Assembly: GCA_021161055.1 (NCBI GenBank)
Contig: JAGHBI010000002.1
Location: 1-15,853, forward strand
DNA length: 15,853 nt
DNA from: Candidatus Iainarchaeum sp.
GTDB taxonomy: Archaea; Iainarchaeota; Iainarchaeia; Iainarchaeales; DTGL01
Direction: 5' to 3'
The translations under genes and the position numbers were made by a program. Positions 1 to 6,320 of the stretch are shown here, piece after piece. The notes beneath the pieces are model-generated. The model searched no databases. It was given only the letters and a program-made list of their open reading frames with translations, and was not told the origin of the DNA. The first letter of the stretch is position 1, and each line of letters opens with the position of its first letter.

Positions 1-15
1 GTTTTTAAAAAGTGG

Positions 16-609
16 CTATTCCTTAAGCTTGAAGAATCGCTTTATTGCCAGCGAAACTATCTCGAACACCTCTTGTTCGTTCAGCTTGTCGGTTTTCAGC
101 ACCAGATCGAAAGGCGAGCGGTCTTTCATTATATCCACATTGTAAAGGTTTTTGTATATCCTTGCATCAGCTTCGAAGCGTTCGCGCATGGTTTTCTTTA
201 CCTCCTCAACATCTAAGTTATCGCGCTTAGCGATGCGCAATGCTCTTACATCCTCGCTTGCATCAAGCCATATGCGAAACGCTCCGCTACCCTTGTAAAG
301 CCATGCCATCATCCTGCTATCGAATATAGCTTTAGTTTCTTTTTCCGCTATCTCAAGCAGTCTCTTATCGAGCTCCAAATCGTAGTAGGAATCCTTAAGC
401 CTCTCTTCTGTTAGCTTTTTCCCCTGTTCGGATTCCCAGAAGCCCATGCCTTTTTCTGCCTTTTCAATATCAAGTTTTGCTTCCTCTTTTATCTGCCTCA
501 TAATGCCGCTAGCGAATATACGCTTAAGCTTGAATGCCTCTGCAAGCTTTTCGGTCAGGGTGCTTTTTCCTGCACCTGGCGCTCCCGAAATCAAAACGAG
601 CATTTTCAT
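16..609 (-). CDS. cmk: Archaeal-type (d)CMP kinase-like P-loop nucleotide kinase
   Basis: Probably a cytoplasmic nucleoside-monophosphate kinase that transfers phosphate from ATP to (d)CMP. From the ATG at 609 the protein has 197 residues, near the usual size for archaeal CMP kinases. Walker A GAPGAGKS is at residues 9-16. A DSRMMAWL stretch mid-protein matches the position of the substrate-binding segment of archaeal CMP kinases. The C-terminal third has the family pattern R..Y..LY.VD..D.SPFDLVL.T. The reading frame can be opened at a GTG at 618, but a good Shine-Dalgarno, GAGGTG at 616-621, lies six bases before the ATG at 609, so I chose 609. It is divergent from the RuBisCO operon. Family membership is well supported by motifs; CMP rather than another NMP as substrate is inferred. 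Confidence 0.72.
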   Translation of the reverse strand: MKMLVLISGAPGAGKSTLTEKLAEAFKLKRIFASGIMRQIKEEAKLDIEKAEKGMGFWESEQGKKLTEERLKDSYYDLELDKRLLEIAEKETKAIFDSRMMAWLYKGSGAFRIWLDASEDVRALRIAKRDNLDVEEVKKTMRERFEADARIYKNLYNVDIMKDRSPFDLVLKTDKLNEQEVFEIVSLAIKRFFKLKE

Positions 610-621
610 GGCATGCACCTC

Positions 622-701
622 ACAGAATTTGTTGAGATTAATAATTAAATAATAACAAAAAATAAATACGTATGCGTTATTTATTATTTGGTGGTGGTTG
701 C
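622..701. promoter_or_regulatory. Divergent AT-rich promoter region, cmk / RuBisCO operon
   Basis: This interval is almost all A/T from about 632 to 690. Candidate TATA elements are ATTTAATTATTAA, read on the - strand at about 637-649, and AAATAAATA on the + strand at 659-667. The second is about 38 bases before the GTG at 702, which is preceded by a GGTGGTGG Shine-Dalgarno at 690-697. The spacing matches the uppS promoter elsewhere in the window. Exact boxes cannot be fixed by eye in such AT-rich DNA. Confidence 0.4.
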
Positions 702-1916
702 GTGTTTATTAGGAAAGGTTACAAACCCAAAAGCGAGGTGGTTGCAAGCTTCTATGCTGAACCAGCTCGTGGAAAGAAGTTTGAGAATGTGCTTGAAGCC
801 ATTGCGAAGGAATCGAGCATTGGCACATGGACCTCGCTCAGAACAATGACCGCTAGCGCAAAAAAGCTTGCGCCGAAGATTTTCTACTTCAGCAAGAAGA
901 AACATCTGGCAAAAATCGCATATCCGCAAGCTCTTTTTGAAAGAGCGAGTGTTGTGCAAATGCTTTCAAGCCTCGGCGGCAATATATATGGAATGAAAGA
1001 GCTTAGGAATCTGCGCTGGCTGGATATTGAGCTGCCTGAAAGGTTCTGCAACGCATTTAAAGGGCCCGCATTCGGCATAAAAGGCGTGCGAAAGTATTTC
1101 GGTGTTAAGGACAGGCCATTGCTTGGCACAATTGTGAAGCCAAAGGTTGGCCTGACCTCAAAGCAGCATGCGAAGGTTGCTTATAATGCTTGGCTCGGTG
1201 GCTGTGATATTGTGAAGGATGATGAAAACCTAACCGATATGCGCTTTAACAGGTTTGAGCGCAGGCTCAGAGAAACCCTTAAAATGAAGAGAAAAGCGGA
1301 GCGCATAACCGGCGAAACAAAGGCATATATGGCTAATATAAGCGCGCCAGCAGGCGAAATGCTGAAAAGAGCAAAGCTCGTGAGAAAGCTTGGTGGAAAT
1401 TATATAATGATAGATATTATCGCATGCGGCTTTTCTGCTGTACAGTATATCAGAAATCAGGATTTGGGAATGATAATACATGCGCACAGGGCAGGGCATG
1501 CTGCTTTTACCAGAAACCCGAAGCATGGAATAAGCATGCTTGTTGTAGCTAAGCTCGCGCGCTTGGCAGGTGTTGATCAATTGCATATAGGCACAGTCGT
1601 TGGAAAGATGCATGGCCCTAAGCAGGAGGTTTTGCAGATACATAAAGCATTATCCGAACCCATGGGTAGATTAAAGGGTGTTGTTTCCGTTTGCTCCGGA
1701 GGCCTGCACCCAGGGCATGTGCCTGCTTTGCTGAAGATTTTCGGCAAGGATATTGTGATACAGGCCGGCGGAGGAATACATGGGCATAAACAGGGCACCT
1801 TTAAGGGTGCTGTTGCAATGCGACAGGCTATAGAAGCCTGTTTGGAAGGAATTGCGCTTAGCGAGTATGCTAAAAAACACAAGGAACTTGCAATGGCTTT
1901 GAAACAATGGTGCTGA
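702..1916 (+). CDS. rbcL: Ribulose-1,5-bisphosphate carboxylase, archaeal form III type
   Basis: Catalyses CO2 addition to ribulose-1,5-bisphosphate, giving two 3-phosphoglycerates. In archaea with form III enzymes the substrate comes from NMP breakdown by AMP phosphorylase and ribose-1,5-bisphosphate isomerase, neither of which is in this window. Counting from GTG 702 there are 404 residues. Equivalents of the spinach active-site residues are all visible: E37 (E60), T42-W43 (T65, W66), N94 (N123), K146 and K148 in KPK (K175, K177), the KDDE block K172-E175 (carbamylated K201, D203, E204), H262-R263 (H294, R295), H296 (H327), K302 (K334), S332-GG (S379) and GGG 357-359. This argues against a form IV RuBisCO-like protein. 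An in-frame ATG exists at 672, but GGTGGTGG at 690-697 favours GTG 702. It is first in an operon with nadE and nadD. The subtype within form III needs a tree. Confidence 0.93.
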   Translation: MFIRKGYKPKSEVVASFYAEPARGKKFENVLEAIAKESSIGTWTSLRTMTASAKKLAPKIFYFSKKKHLAKIAYPQALFERASVVQMLSSLGGNIYGMKELRNLRWLDIELPERFCNAFKGPAFGIKGVRKYFGVKDRPLLGTIVKPKVGLTSKQHAKVAYNAWLGGCDIVKDDENLTDMRFNRFERRLRETLKMKRKAERITGETKAYMANISAPAGEMLKRAKLVRKLGGNYIMIDIIACGFSAVQYIRNQDLGMIIHAHRAGHAAFTRNPKHGISMLVVAKLARLAGVDQLHIGTVVGKMHGPKQEVLQIHKALSEPMGRLKGVVSVCSGGLHPGHVPALLKIFGKDIVIQAGGGIHGHKQGTFKGAVAMRQAIEACLEGIALSEYAKKHKELAMALKQWC

Positions 1917-1918
1917 GT

Positions 1919-2659
1919 ATGAGCGAGCTTCTCAAAAGGTATGAACGCGTGGTTAATAAAACAGCAGACTATTTCAAAAAAGCAAGGGTTAAGAAAGCGG
2001 TTGTGGGTTTGAGCGGTGGCATAGATTCTGCTCTTACAGCAAAACTATTGTGCGATGCTCTTAGCAATGAAAATGTTTTCGCGTTGATAATGCCAGATAA
2101 AATCACCTGTAAGCGCGATATGGAGCATGCAATAGCGCTTTGTAAAATGCTTGGAATAAAATACAAGGTTGTGCCAATAGATCCTATTCTGAAGGAGATA
2201 GAAAAAACAAAACTAATAAAGGGTAGGCTTGCAAGAGCCAATGCAAAAGCAAGGGTAAGGATGCTTCTGCTTTATTCCTATGCAAATTCAAAAAACGCAT
2301 TGGTTGTTGGCACATCGAACCGCTCGGAGCTCGAGCTCGGATATTTCACAAAATATGGCGATGGTGCCGCTGATATACTGCCATTGGCAAGCTTTTTCAA
2401 AACAGAGGTTTTTGAGCTTGCAAAACTTCTGCAAATGCCCAAAGAAATAATTACAAAAAAACCCAGCGCTGGTTTGTGGCGAGGGCAGAGCGATGAGAAA
2501 GAACTTGGAATGAGCTATGAAAAAATAGATGAAATATTGAAACTTTTAGAAAAGCACGCAAAGGAAGACGTGCTGAACAAAATCCCTGAAGCGAAGCGCG
2601 TTGTTGAACTTATTAAAAGAAACTCTCACAAGAGGCAGTTGCCCGTGGTGATATCTTGA
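1919..2659 (+). CDS. nadE: NH3-dependent NAD(+) synthetase
   Basis: Amidates deamido-NAD to NAD using ATP and ammonia, the last step of NAD synthesis. From ATG 1919 it has 246 residues, the size of the stand-alone ammonia-dependent enzyme; no glutaminase domain is present. The PP-loop ATP pyrophosphatase motif SGGIDS is at residues 32-37. Downstream, the family blocks GTSNRSEL.LGYFTKYGDGAAD and K.PSAGLW.GQSDE.ELG are intact. The frame opens at an ATG at 1907 inside the RuBisCO gene, but GGTG at 1909-1912 sits six bases before the ATG at 1919, two bases past the RuBisCO stop. It overlaps the next gene by four bases (TTGA), so translation of the three genes is probably coupled. Its neighbour NadD makes its substrate, which supports the assignment. 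Confidence 0.93.
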   Translation: MSELLKRYERVVNKTADYFKKARVKKAVVGLSGGIDSALTAKLLCDALSNENVFALIMPDKITCKRDMEHAIALCKMLGIKYKVVPIDPILKEIEKTKLIKGRLARANAKARVRMLLLYSYANSKNALVVGTSNRSELELGYFTKYGDGAADILPLASFFKTEVFELAKLLQMPKEIITKKPSAGLWRGQSDEKELGMSYEKIDEILKLLEKHAKEDVLNKIPEAKRVVELIKRNSHKRQLPVVIS

Positions 2660-3564
2660 TAGCCCTTTTTGGTGGAAGCTTCAACCCAGTACATAATGGG
2701 CATATTGAAGCAGCCAAGCTTGTGCTTAAGCAGTGCAAATGCAAGAAGCTCTGGTTCATTCCATGCTATAGGCATGCATTCAAACCAAAGCTCGAGCGAT
2801 TTGAGCACAGGGCTAAAATGATAGAGCTTGCTATACGCAATGAAAAACGCTTTGAACTTTGCCTTATTGAAAAAAGGCTTGCTGAAGGAAGCAATAAGCC
2901 AAATACAACAATCGAAACGGTGCTTGCGCTAAAGAAGGCTTATCCAAAAGAAAGATTTTTCTGGGTTGTAGGCTCGAATCTGCTTGGCGAATTGCAAAAA
3001 TGGCATAGGTTCAGCAAACTTGTGGAAGAAATAAGCTTTATTATTGTTCCTATAAAGGGCTTCAGGGTAAACAGGCGCATTCTTGCAAAGCTGAATGCAA
3101 CCGTTATTGATGAGCAGGTTGATGGCATTTCCTCAAGCAAAATAAGGGATATGATAAAAAGTGGTGTTCCGCCGAAACGATTTCTGCCGCAAGCGGTTTG
3201 GCACTATATAGAGGAAAATCTGCTTTATACAAGCGATTTTGCAAGAAGGGTTTATGCGTTAACAAGGTTTGTGCCTAAAGGCAGAGTAACCACTTATAAG
3301 GATATTGCTAAAGCCCTCGGCATTTCCGCATATAGAGCTATTGGAAACGCCTTAAATAAAAACTGTTTTAGCACGGTGCCATGTCACAGGGTTGTGAGGA
3401 GCGATGGCACAATTGGCGGCTTCAGCAGGGGAAGCTCCAAAAAAGCTGAATTACTGAGAAAGGAAGGGCTAGCGATTAAGGGCGATAAAATTGTCGATTT
3501 TGAGCAAAAAAGGCTTTCCTGGAAAGAGTTAATTTTACTAAAAAAGCAGGCTATAAAAAGTTAA
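2656..3564 (+). CDS. nadD: NadD (NaMN adenylyltransferase) fused to O6-alkylguanine-DNA alkyltransferase domain
   Basis: A 302-residue two-domain protein. Residues 1-190 are a bacterial-type nicotinate-nucleotide adenylyltransferase, which makes deamido-NAD from NaMN and ATP: GGSFNPVHNGH at 6-16 is the nucleotidyl-transfer signature and ISSSKIR at 158-164 the C-terminal phosphate-binding motif. The usual G.D at the centre is GSN here (106-108). Residues about 194-290 are the catalytic/DNA-binding domain of the Ogt/MGMT family: the helix-turn-helix region with arginine finger R227 (RAIGNAL) and the acceptor cysteine C243 in PCHRVV, followed by GGFSRGSSKKAELL.KEG. The N-terminal RNase-H-like domain of full MGMT is absent, as in alkyltransferase-like proteins. 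The segment between the conserved Asn and PCHR is one residue shorter than usual and lacks the normal Pro. The start is TTG 2656, with GGTGAT at 2647-2652 before it, overlapping the nadE stop. Confidence 0.87.
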   Translation: MIALFGGSFNPVHNGHIEAAKLVLKQCKCKKLWFIPCYRHAFKPKLERFEHRAKMIELAIRNEKRFELCLIEKRLAEGSNKPNTTIETVLALKKAYPKERFFWVVGSNLLGELQKWHRFSKLVEEISFIIVPIKGFRVNRRILAKLNATVIDEQVDGISSSKIRDMIKSGVPPKRFLPQAVWHYIEENLLYTSDFARRVYALTRFVPKGRVTTYKDIAKALGISAYRAIGNALNKNCFSTVPCHRVVRSDGTIGGFSRGSSKKAELLRKEGLAIKGDKIVDFEQKRLSWKELILLKKQAIKS

Positions 3565-3581
3565 TTTTTCGAATAGTACGG

Positions 3582-3591
3582 TTTTATATAT
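3582..3591 (+). promoter_or_regulatory. TATA box upstream of a putative small RNA
   Basis: TTTTATATAT is one of the clearest archaeal TATA boxes in the window. No + strand protein gene follows until 4434, and genes on the opposite strand intervene. With the usual ~25-base spacing, transcription would begin at about 3610-3615, just before GGGTGGTGGG. Confidence 0.5.
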
Positions 3592-3611
3592 GAGTTAAGC
3601 TACTATAATAT

Positions 3612-3699
3612 TATTGGGTGGTGGGAAGCAACCGATTTCTTTCCCAAAAGGAGAAGGCAGAAGAAGGCAAAGGAGGAGCGTAGCTCCTCCCTAATTTTT
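3612..3699 (+). ncRNA. Putative orphan small RNA with two hairpins
   Basis: The 133-base gap between nadD and the DUF192 gene contains a good TATA box, then a ~88-base segment with two possible hairpins. Hairpin 1 has arms TGGGAA (3622-3627) and TTCCCA (3641-3646) with a 13-base loop. Hairpin 2 is a perfect 8-bp stem (3672-3690) followed by a T-run. This looks like a short, independently terminated transcript. It matches no RNA family I recognise: it has no tRNA fold and no C/D boxes. A TTG-started 26-codon frame (3614-3694) also exists but has no Shine-Dalgarno before it and an unremarkable sequence, so I prefer a non-coding RNA. Boundaries are inferred. Confidence 0.4.
3672..3699 (+). terminator. 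Hairpin plus T-run terminator
   Basis: GGAGGAGC (3672-3679) and GCTCCTCC (3683-3690) form a perfect 8-bp GC-rich stem with a GTA loop. CTAATTTTT follows, ending in five T at 3695-3699. The T-run is on the + strand side, so it would end the nadD operon and/or the small transcript upstream. The T-run overlaps the stop codon of the convergent DUF192 gene. Confidence 0.6.
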
Positions 3700-4045
3700 A
3701 CCATGCCAAGGTGTCATTTATTGTGAATTCATCGAATTTTTCAGCAGGAAGCTCTATTATATATTTGCATTTTGCCTTTGGTGTATAATTCAGTGTGAAG
3801 GGTTTCAAAAGCGCTTTGTCCACAACGCGCTTGTTTTCATCAATAAACAAAACCGTAATCGGAAAGAATACGAAAAGCATATGTATGCTTGCCCCTTCTC
3901 TGGTTTTCCTGCCAAGAGGCATTATTAGTGCGTAATTGAAATTCGCTTTGCGCTCAAACATAAGGCCACGGAGCTTTGCAAAAAAGCTGTGCGCGATTCT
4001 CACGTTTTGCATTACAACCTTATTTGTGCTCTCATTGATGAGCAT
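3698..4045 (-). CDS. DUF192 family protein
   Basis: A 115-residue protein of the DUF192 family, whose biochemical role is not established. The family core is clear: FFAKLRGLMF at about 21-30, the central SIHMLFVFFPI.VLFID at 53-69, and an ELPA...F.I.D.L C-terminus at 98-114. Many family members carry a signal peptide or lipoprotein anchor; this one starts directly with the domain and looks cytoplasmic. It follows the small coiled-coil gene with only four bases between them, so the two are probably co-transcribed. No strong Shine-Dalgarno precedes the ATG at 4045, in keeping with translation coupled to the upstream gene. Function is unknown. Confidence 0.85.
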   Translation of the reverse strand: MLINESTNKVVMQNVRIAHSFFAKLRGLMFERKANFNYALIMPLGRKTREGASIHMLFVFFPITVLFIDENKRVVDKALLKPFTLNYTPKAKCKYIIELPAEKFDEFTINDTLAW

Positions 4046-4049
4046 AGAA

Positions 4050-4298
4050 TCAGCTTTTTGATTCCTTATCCTTCAGAATCTTAAGTGCAGGCACCTTTAT
4101 TTCTTCAAGGAACTTAACGTTCTTTTTTGGTGTGATAAATGACATCTTCTCCGCTTTTACAATAGCTCTCGCTTTATTTATCATTTCCATCTCTTTCTTC
4201 AAATCTTCAAGAAGCTCTCTCAGCTCACCATGCTTTTCTTCGATTCTTTTAATAACCTTTTTCCTTTCCTTCTCTGGCAATACAAGTTCTTCGGGCAT
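4050..4298 (-). CDS. Small charged helical (coiled-coil) protein, hypothetical
   Basis: An 82-residue protein I do not recognise. Residues about 8-50 are almost entirely charged or helix-forming (EKERKKVIKRIEEKH, then LRELLEDLKKEMEMINKAR), with hydrophobic residues spaced like a coiled coil; the C-terminal part is lysine-rich. There is no signal peptide or membrane segment. It is probably real: it has an ATG start, a TATA-like CTTTAAATAG about 35 bases upstream on the - strand (4329-4337), close spacing to the DUF192 gene, and no better frame in the region. A dimeric helical scaffold or a partner of the DUF192 protein is a guess from context. Confidence 0.65.
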   Translation of the reverse strand: MPEELVLPEKERKKVIKRIEEKHGELRELLEDLKKEMEMINKARAIVKAEKMSFITPKKNVKFLEEIKVPALKILKDKESKS

Positions 4299-4433
4299 AA
4301 TAATCAGAAATAATATGCAATTAACTCCTATTTAAAGATTTCCATTGCACATTTGTACCAAAACTTAATTTTTTAAAAAAATCATAGGAATTATATATTA
4401 GTTCTATTGGTTCTTGATTGTATAGGTGGGGGT
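4299..4433. promoter_or_regulatory. Divergent promoter region, coiled-coil gene / uppS
   Basis: The - strand carries CTTTAAATAG at about 4329-4338, placed to drive the 82-residue gene with a short leader. The + strand carries TTATATATTA at 4391-4400, about 40 bases before the uppS ATG, with AGGTGGGGG (4424-4432) as Shine-Dalgarno just ahead of the start. I see no clear inverted repeat or operator in between. Confidence 0.55.
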
Positions 4434-5129
4434 ATGTTAAACTCTATAGCATTCATTCCTGACGGTAATCGCAGGTATGCAAGGCTTAAGGGAATGAACC
4501 TTGCTGAGGCATATAGGCTTGGTGTGAAAAAAGCCTGGCAGACGATAAAGTGGCTTGAAGAGTACCCCTCTGTAAAGGTTGGAAGCTTCTATGCTCTTTC
4601 ATTAAAAAATCTTCAAAGGCACAAGCATGAGTTAAGGCTTCTTTTCAGAATATTTGAAAAAGAATTCGAGAGGGTTAAGGAGAGCGATTACTTCGAGGAA
4701 AAAGGAATCAGGATAAAGTTTATTGGTAGAATTGATATGCTTGGAAAGAGGATTCAAAAATATATAAGGGAGATTGAAGAGTACACCGCCAACTTCAGTA
4801 ATATGCTTATAAATATTGCTTTAGGTTATGATGGCAAGCGCGAGATCGTTGATGCAGCAGTGCAGATCGCAAGGGATTATAAGGAGGGAAAACTCGAACT
4901 GGAAAAGCTGGACGAGGAAAGTTTCAGCAATTACCTCTACAACAAATTTCCGGAGCCGGATCTGATAATAAGAACAAGCGGTGAGCAAAGGCTTAGCGGT
5001 TTTCTCACCTATATGTCAGCTTACTCAGAGCTTTATTTCTGCAATAAATACTGGCCTGAATTCAGCAAGCAGGATTTAGATAATGCTATAGAGGATTATA
5101 TGAAAAGGGAAAGGAGATTTGGGAAATAA
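4434..5129 (+). CDS. uppS: cis-Prenyltransferase (undecaprenyl/polyprenyl diphosphate synthase)
   Basis: Condenses isopentenyl diphosphate units in cis onto an allylic primer, giving the long polyprenyl diphosphate that becomes the lipid carrier for glycan assembly and protein glycosylation at the membrane. Archaeal members prime with geranylgeranyl diphosphate. From ATG 4434 it has 231 residues, a normal length. FIPDGNRR at 7-14 contains the catalytic Asp (D10). INIALGYDGKREIVDA is the mid-region block. RTSGEQRLSGF from R180 holds the IPP-binding Arg and Ser residues. YSELYF and a C-terminal KRERRFG are also family hallmarks. A TTG at 4407 extends the frame, but the Shine-Dalgarno and family N-terminus favour 4434. 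The stop abuts the stop of the putative out-of-frame tail of the kinase gene, with no spacer. Confidence 0.93.
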   Translation: MLNSIAFIPDGNRRYARLKGMNLAEAYRLGVKKAWQTIKWLEEYPSVKVGSFYALSLKNLQRHKHELRLLFRIFEKEFERVKESDYFEEKGIRIKFIGRIDMLGKRIQKYIREIEEYTANFSNMLINIALGYDGKREIVDAAVQIARDYKEGKLELEKLDEESFSNYLYNKFPEPDLIIRTSGEQRLSGFLTYMSAYSELYFCNKYWPEFSKQDLDNAIEDYMKRERRFGK

Positions 5130-5234
5130 TTATTCCTGACCCGCTCTTCTCGAAATCCTGCCTCGCAGATAATCTGCTACAGATTCCTCCCCTGGTTTTG
5201 GCAGCGCTCTTTTTATATTTTCTATTATTTGGCT
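5130..5234 (-). other. Probable out-of-frame C-terminal tail of the kinase-fold gene
   Basis: If one extra A is read in the AAAA run at 5234-5237, the kinase frame passes from GYPK into a 34-residue tail beginning SQIIENIKRALPKPGEES and ending ISRRAGQE. The tail looks like a helix, a Pro-rich turn and a basic end. It stops at 5130-5132, exactly next to the uppS stop (5127-5129). This closes a gap of about 95 bases that would otherwise be empty. It could be a real mutation, a homopolymer sequencing error, or a programmed -1 shift. Confidence 0.5.
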
Positions 5235-6145
5235 TTTGGATAACCTGTGAGCTCGCAATAAACATCGGCAAAAATCCTCATTTCTCGCTCGGTAAACTGC
5301 CCGAGCCCTTGCCATCTGCCACACAAGGACTCTGTGAGAACCATTATATCATCTATAGCTTTTGACAAAGGCACCTTTTTAGGGAAAATCATACCGGTTT
5401 CAAAATCCAAAAGCATTATAGAAGGCGCAATCCTACTCCCGTTCCATAGGATATTTGGTCTTCTCAAATCTCCATGAAATATGCCTTTATTGTGCATATT
5501 TGCAATCTCTTCCGCAAGTTTTTTAATAAAAACCTCATTCCTTGCTTGCTTAAGATTATATGTAGAAAGATCCCTAAAACCCCTTTCAATCTTTGTGTAA
5601 AGCGAAGCCGTATTTTCTATCCAGTTCACATCAACCCTCAAAGGGCTAACAACGGATACCTTTCTATCTAAACTCTCAACAAGGCATATGAATTCACGCA
5701 AGGCACATACTGGCTTATATTCAACACCTCGGTAAAATTTCCTTGCGATCACAAATCTTGCTCTTCTCCCGGCCTTTATGCTATAAACGTCGTGCCTAGC
5801 TGCAATAATTCTTTGCTTCGGTGGTCTTTTTTTAGAGCTGGCTATTAAAATAGGCTTCTGCCATATAGCAATCCTTTCCCCTTTGGGAGCAACCCATCGA
5901 CGATATTTTCTAAAATACCTTATTTTATCTCCCTTAATAGATACATTATATATAAGCTCTCCTTTCCTTTTCAACATAGCTATTTTTTTGAGAATATCCT
6001 GGGTGATTCCATAGTTTTTCAATGATATTCTTTCCATAACTTCCGGAGCGAATATTTCGTGAAGCTTTTTCTTGCGTTCCACCGCAGGTTTCCTTCTTTT
6101 CCTAAAAAGACTTTTTAATCTACCAACCAAAACTCTAAACCGCAT
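5225..6145 (-). CDS. Protein kinase-fold protein (Kdo/WaaP- or RIO-like), possibly frameshifted at its C-terminus
   Basis: A 306-residue protein with the eukaryotic-type kinase fold. The catalytic loop is HGDLRRPN at 224-231 (D226, N231), and the metal-binding motif is LLDFE at 245-249, with DFE instead of DFG. K136 in ARKF is a plausible ATP-binding Lys. Helical MHNKGIFHGDL is typical of the Kdo/WaaP, RIO and aminoglycoside-phosphotransferase branches. The first ~30 residues are very basic and there is no membrane helix. Substrate is unknown; a sugar/lipid or a protein is possible. The frame ends at 5225, but a second frame from about 5234 to 5130 continues with a protein-like tail (see separate entry). 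The ATG at 6145 has no leader: TTTAAAAATC lies ~25 bases upstream at 6166-6175. It is divergent from tRNA-Gln. Confidence 0.72.
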   Translation of the reverse strand: MRFRVLVGRLKSLFRKRRKPAVERKKKLHEIFAPEVMERISLKNYGITQDILKKIAMLKRKGELIYNVSIKGDKIRYFRKYRRWVAPKGERIAIWQKPILIASSKKRPPKQRIIAARHDVYSIKAGRRARFVIARKFYRGVEYKPVCALREFICLVESLDRKVSVVSPLRVDVNWIENTASLYTKIERGFRDLSTYNLKQARNEVFIKKLAEEIANMHNKGIFHGDLRRPNILWNGSRIAPSIMLLDFETGMIFPKKVPLSKAIDDIMVLTESLCGRWQGLGQFTEREMRIFADVYCELTGYPKAK

Positions 6146-6165
6146 AATAAACTACTATACTATCA

Positions 6166-6205
6166 GATTTTTAAATCGTTTTTACTTAAAGAACATATTA
6201 TTGGC
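6166..6205. promoter_or_regulatory. Divergent promoter region, kinase gene / tRNA-Gln
   Basis: The 60 bases between the kinase ATG and the tRNA are AT-rich. GATTTAAAAATC (- strand, about 6165-6176) fits a leaderless start for the kinase gene. TTTTTACTTAAAG (6179-6191) is at the right distance for a tRNA promoter. Both are judged by position and composition only. Confidence 0.4.
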
Positions 6206-6278
6206 AGCCCCGTGGTGTAGTGGCCAAGCATCCGGGCCTTTGGAGCCCGGGACGAGAGTTCGAATCTCTCCGGGGCTA
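6206..6278 (+). tRNA. tRNA-Gln (anticodon TTG)
   Basis: A 73-base cloverleaf. The acceptor stem is AGCCCCG (6206-6212) with CGGGGCT (6271-6277) and discriminator A6278. The anticodon stem is CGGGC (6233-6237) with GCCCG (6245-6249) and the seven-base loop CTTTGGA, which puts TTG at 6240-6242. The T arm is GAGAG / TTCGAAT / CTCTC (6254-6270). The D arm (GTGTAGTGGCCAAGCAT) matches the usual archaeal tRNA-Gln form. CCA is not encoded and must be added. No intron is seen. Confidence 0.95.
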
Positions 6279-6320
6279 TGTCCGCAATATTTTAATAATT
6301 TTTTTTCTCATTTACTAGCT

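Noticed and set aside
1230..1643. 137-codon open frame on the - strand inside the RuBisCO gene
   Set aside because: It lies fully antisense to a gene with every catalytic residue conserved; its translation is Cys/His/Ser-rich and low in plausible structure, with no start signal.
702..1916. Form IV RuBisCO-like protein instead of true RuBisCO
   Set aside because: The carbamylated Lys, KDDE metal ligands, N123, H294, K334 and S379 equivalents are all present, which form IV proteins typically lack in part.
3614..3694. 26-codon peptide starting at TTG in the nadD/DUF192 gap
   Set aside because: No Shine-Dalgarno before it, low-complexity Gly/Arg content, and it spans the terminator hairpin; a structured RNA is the simpler reading.
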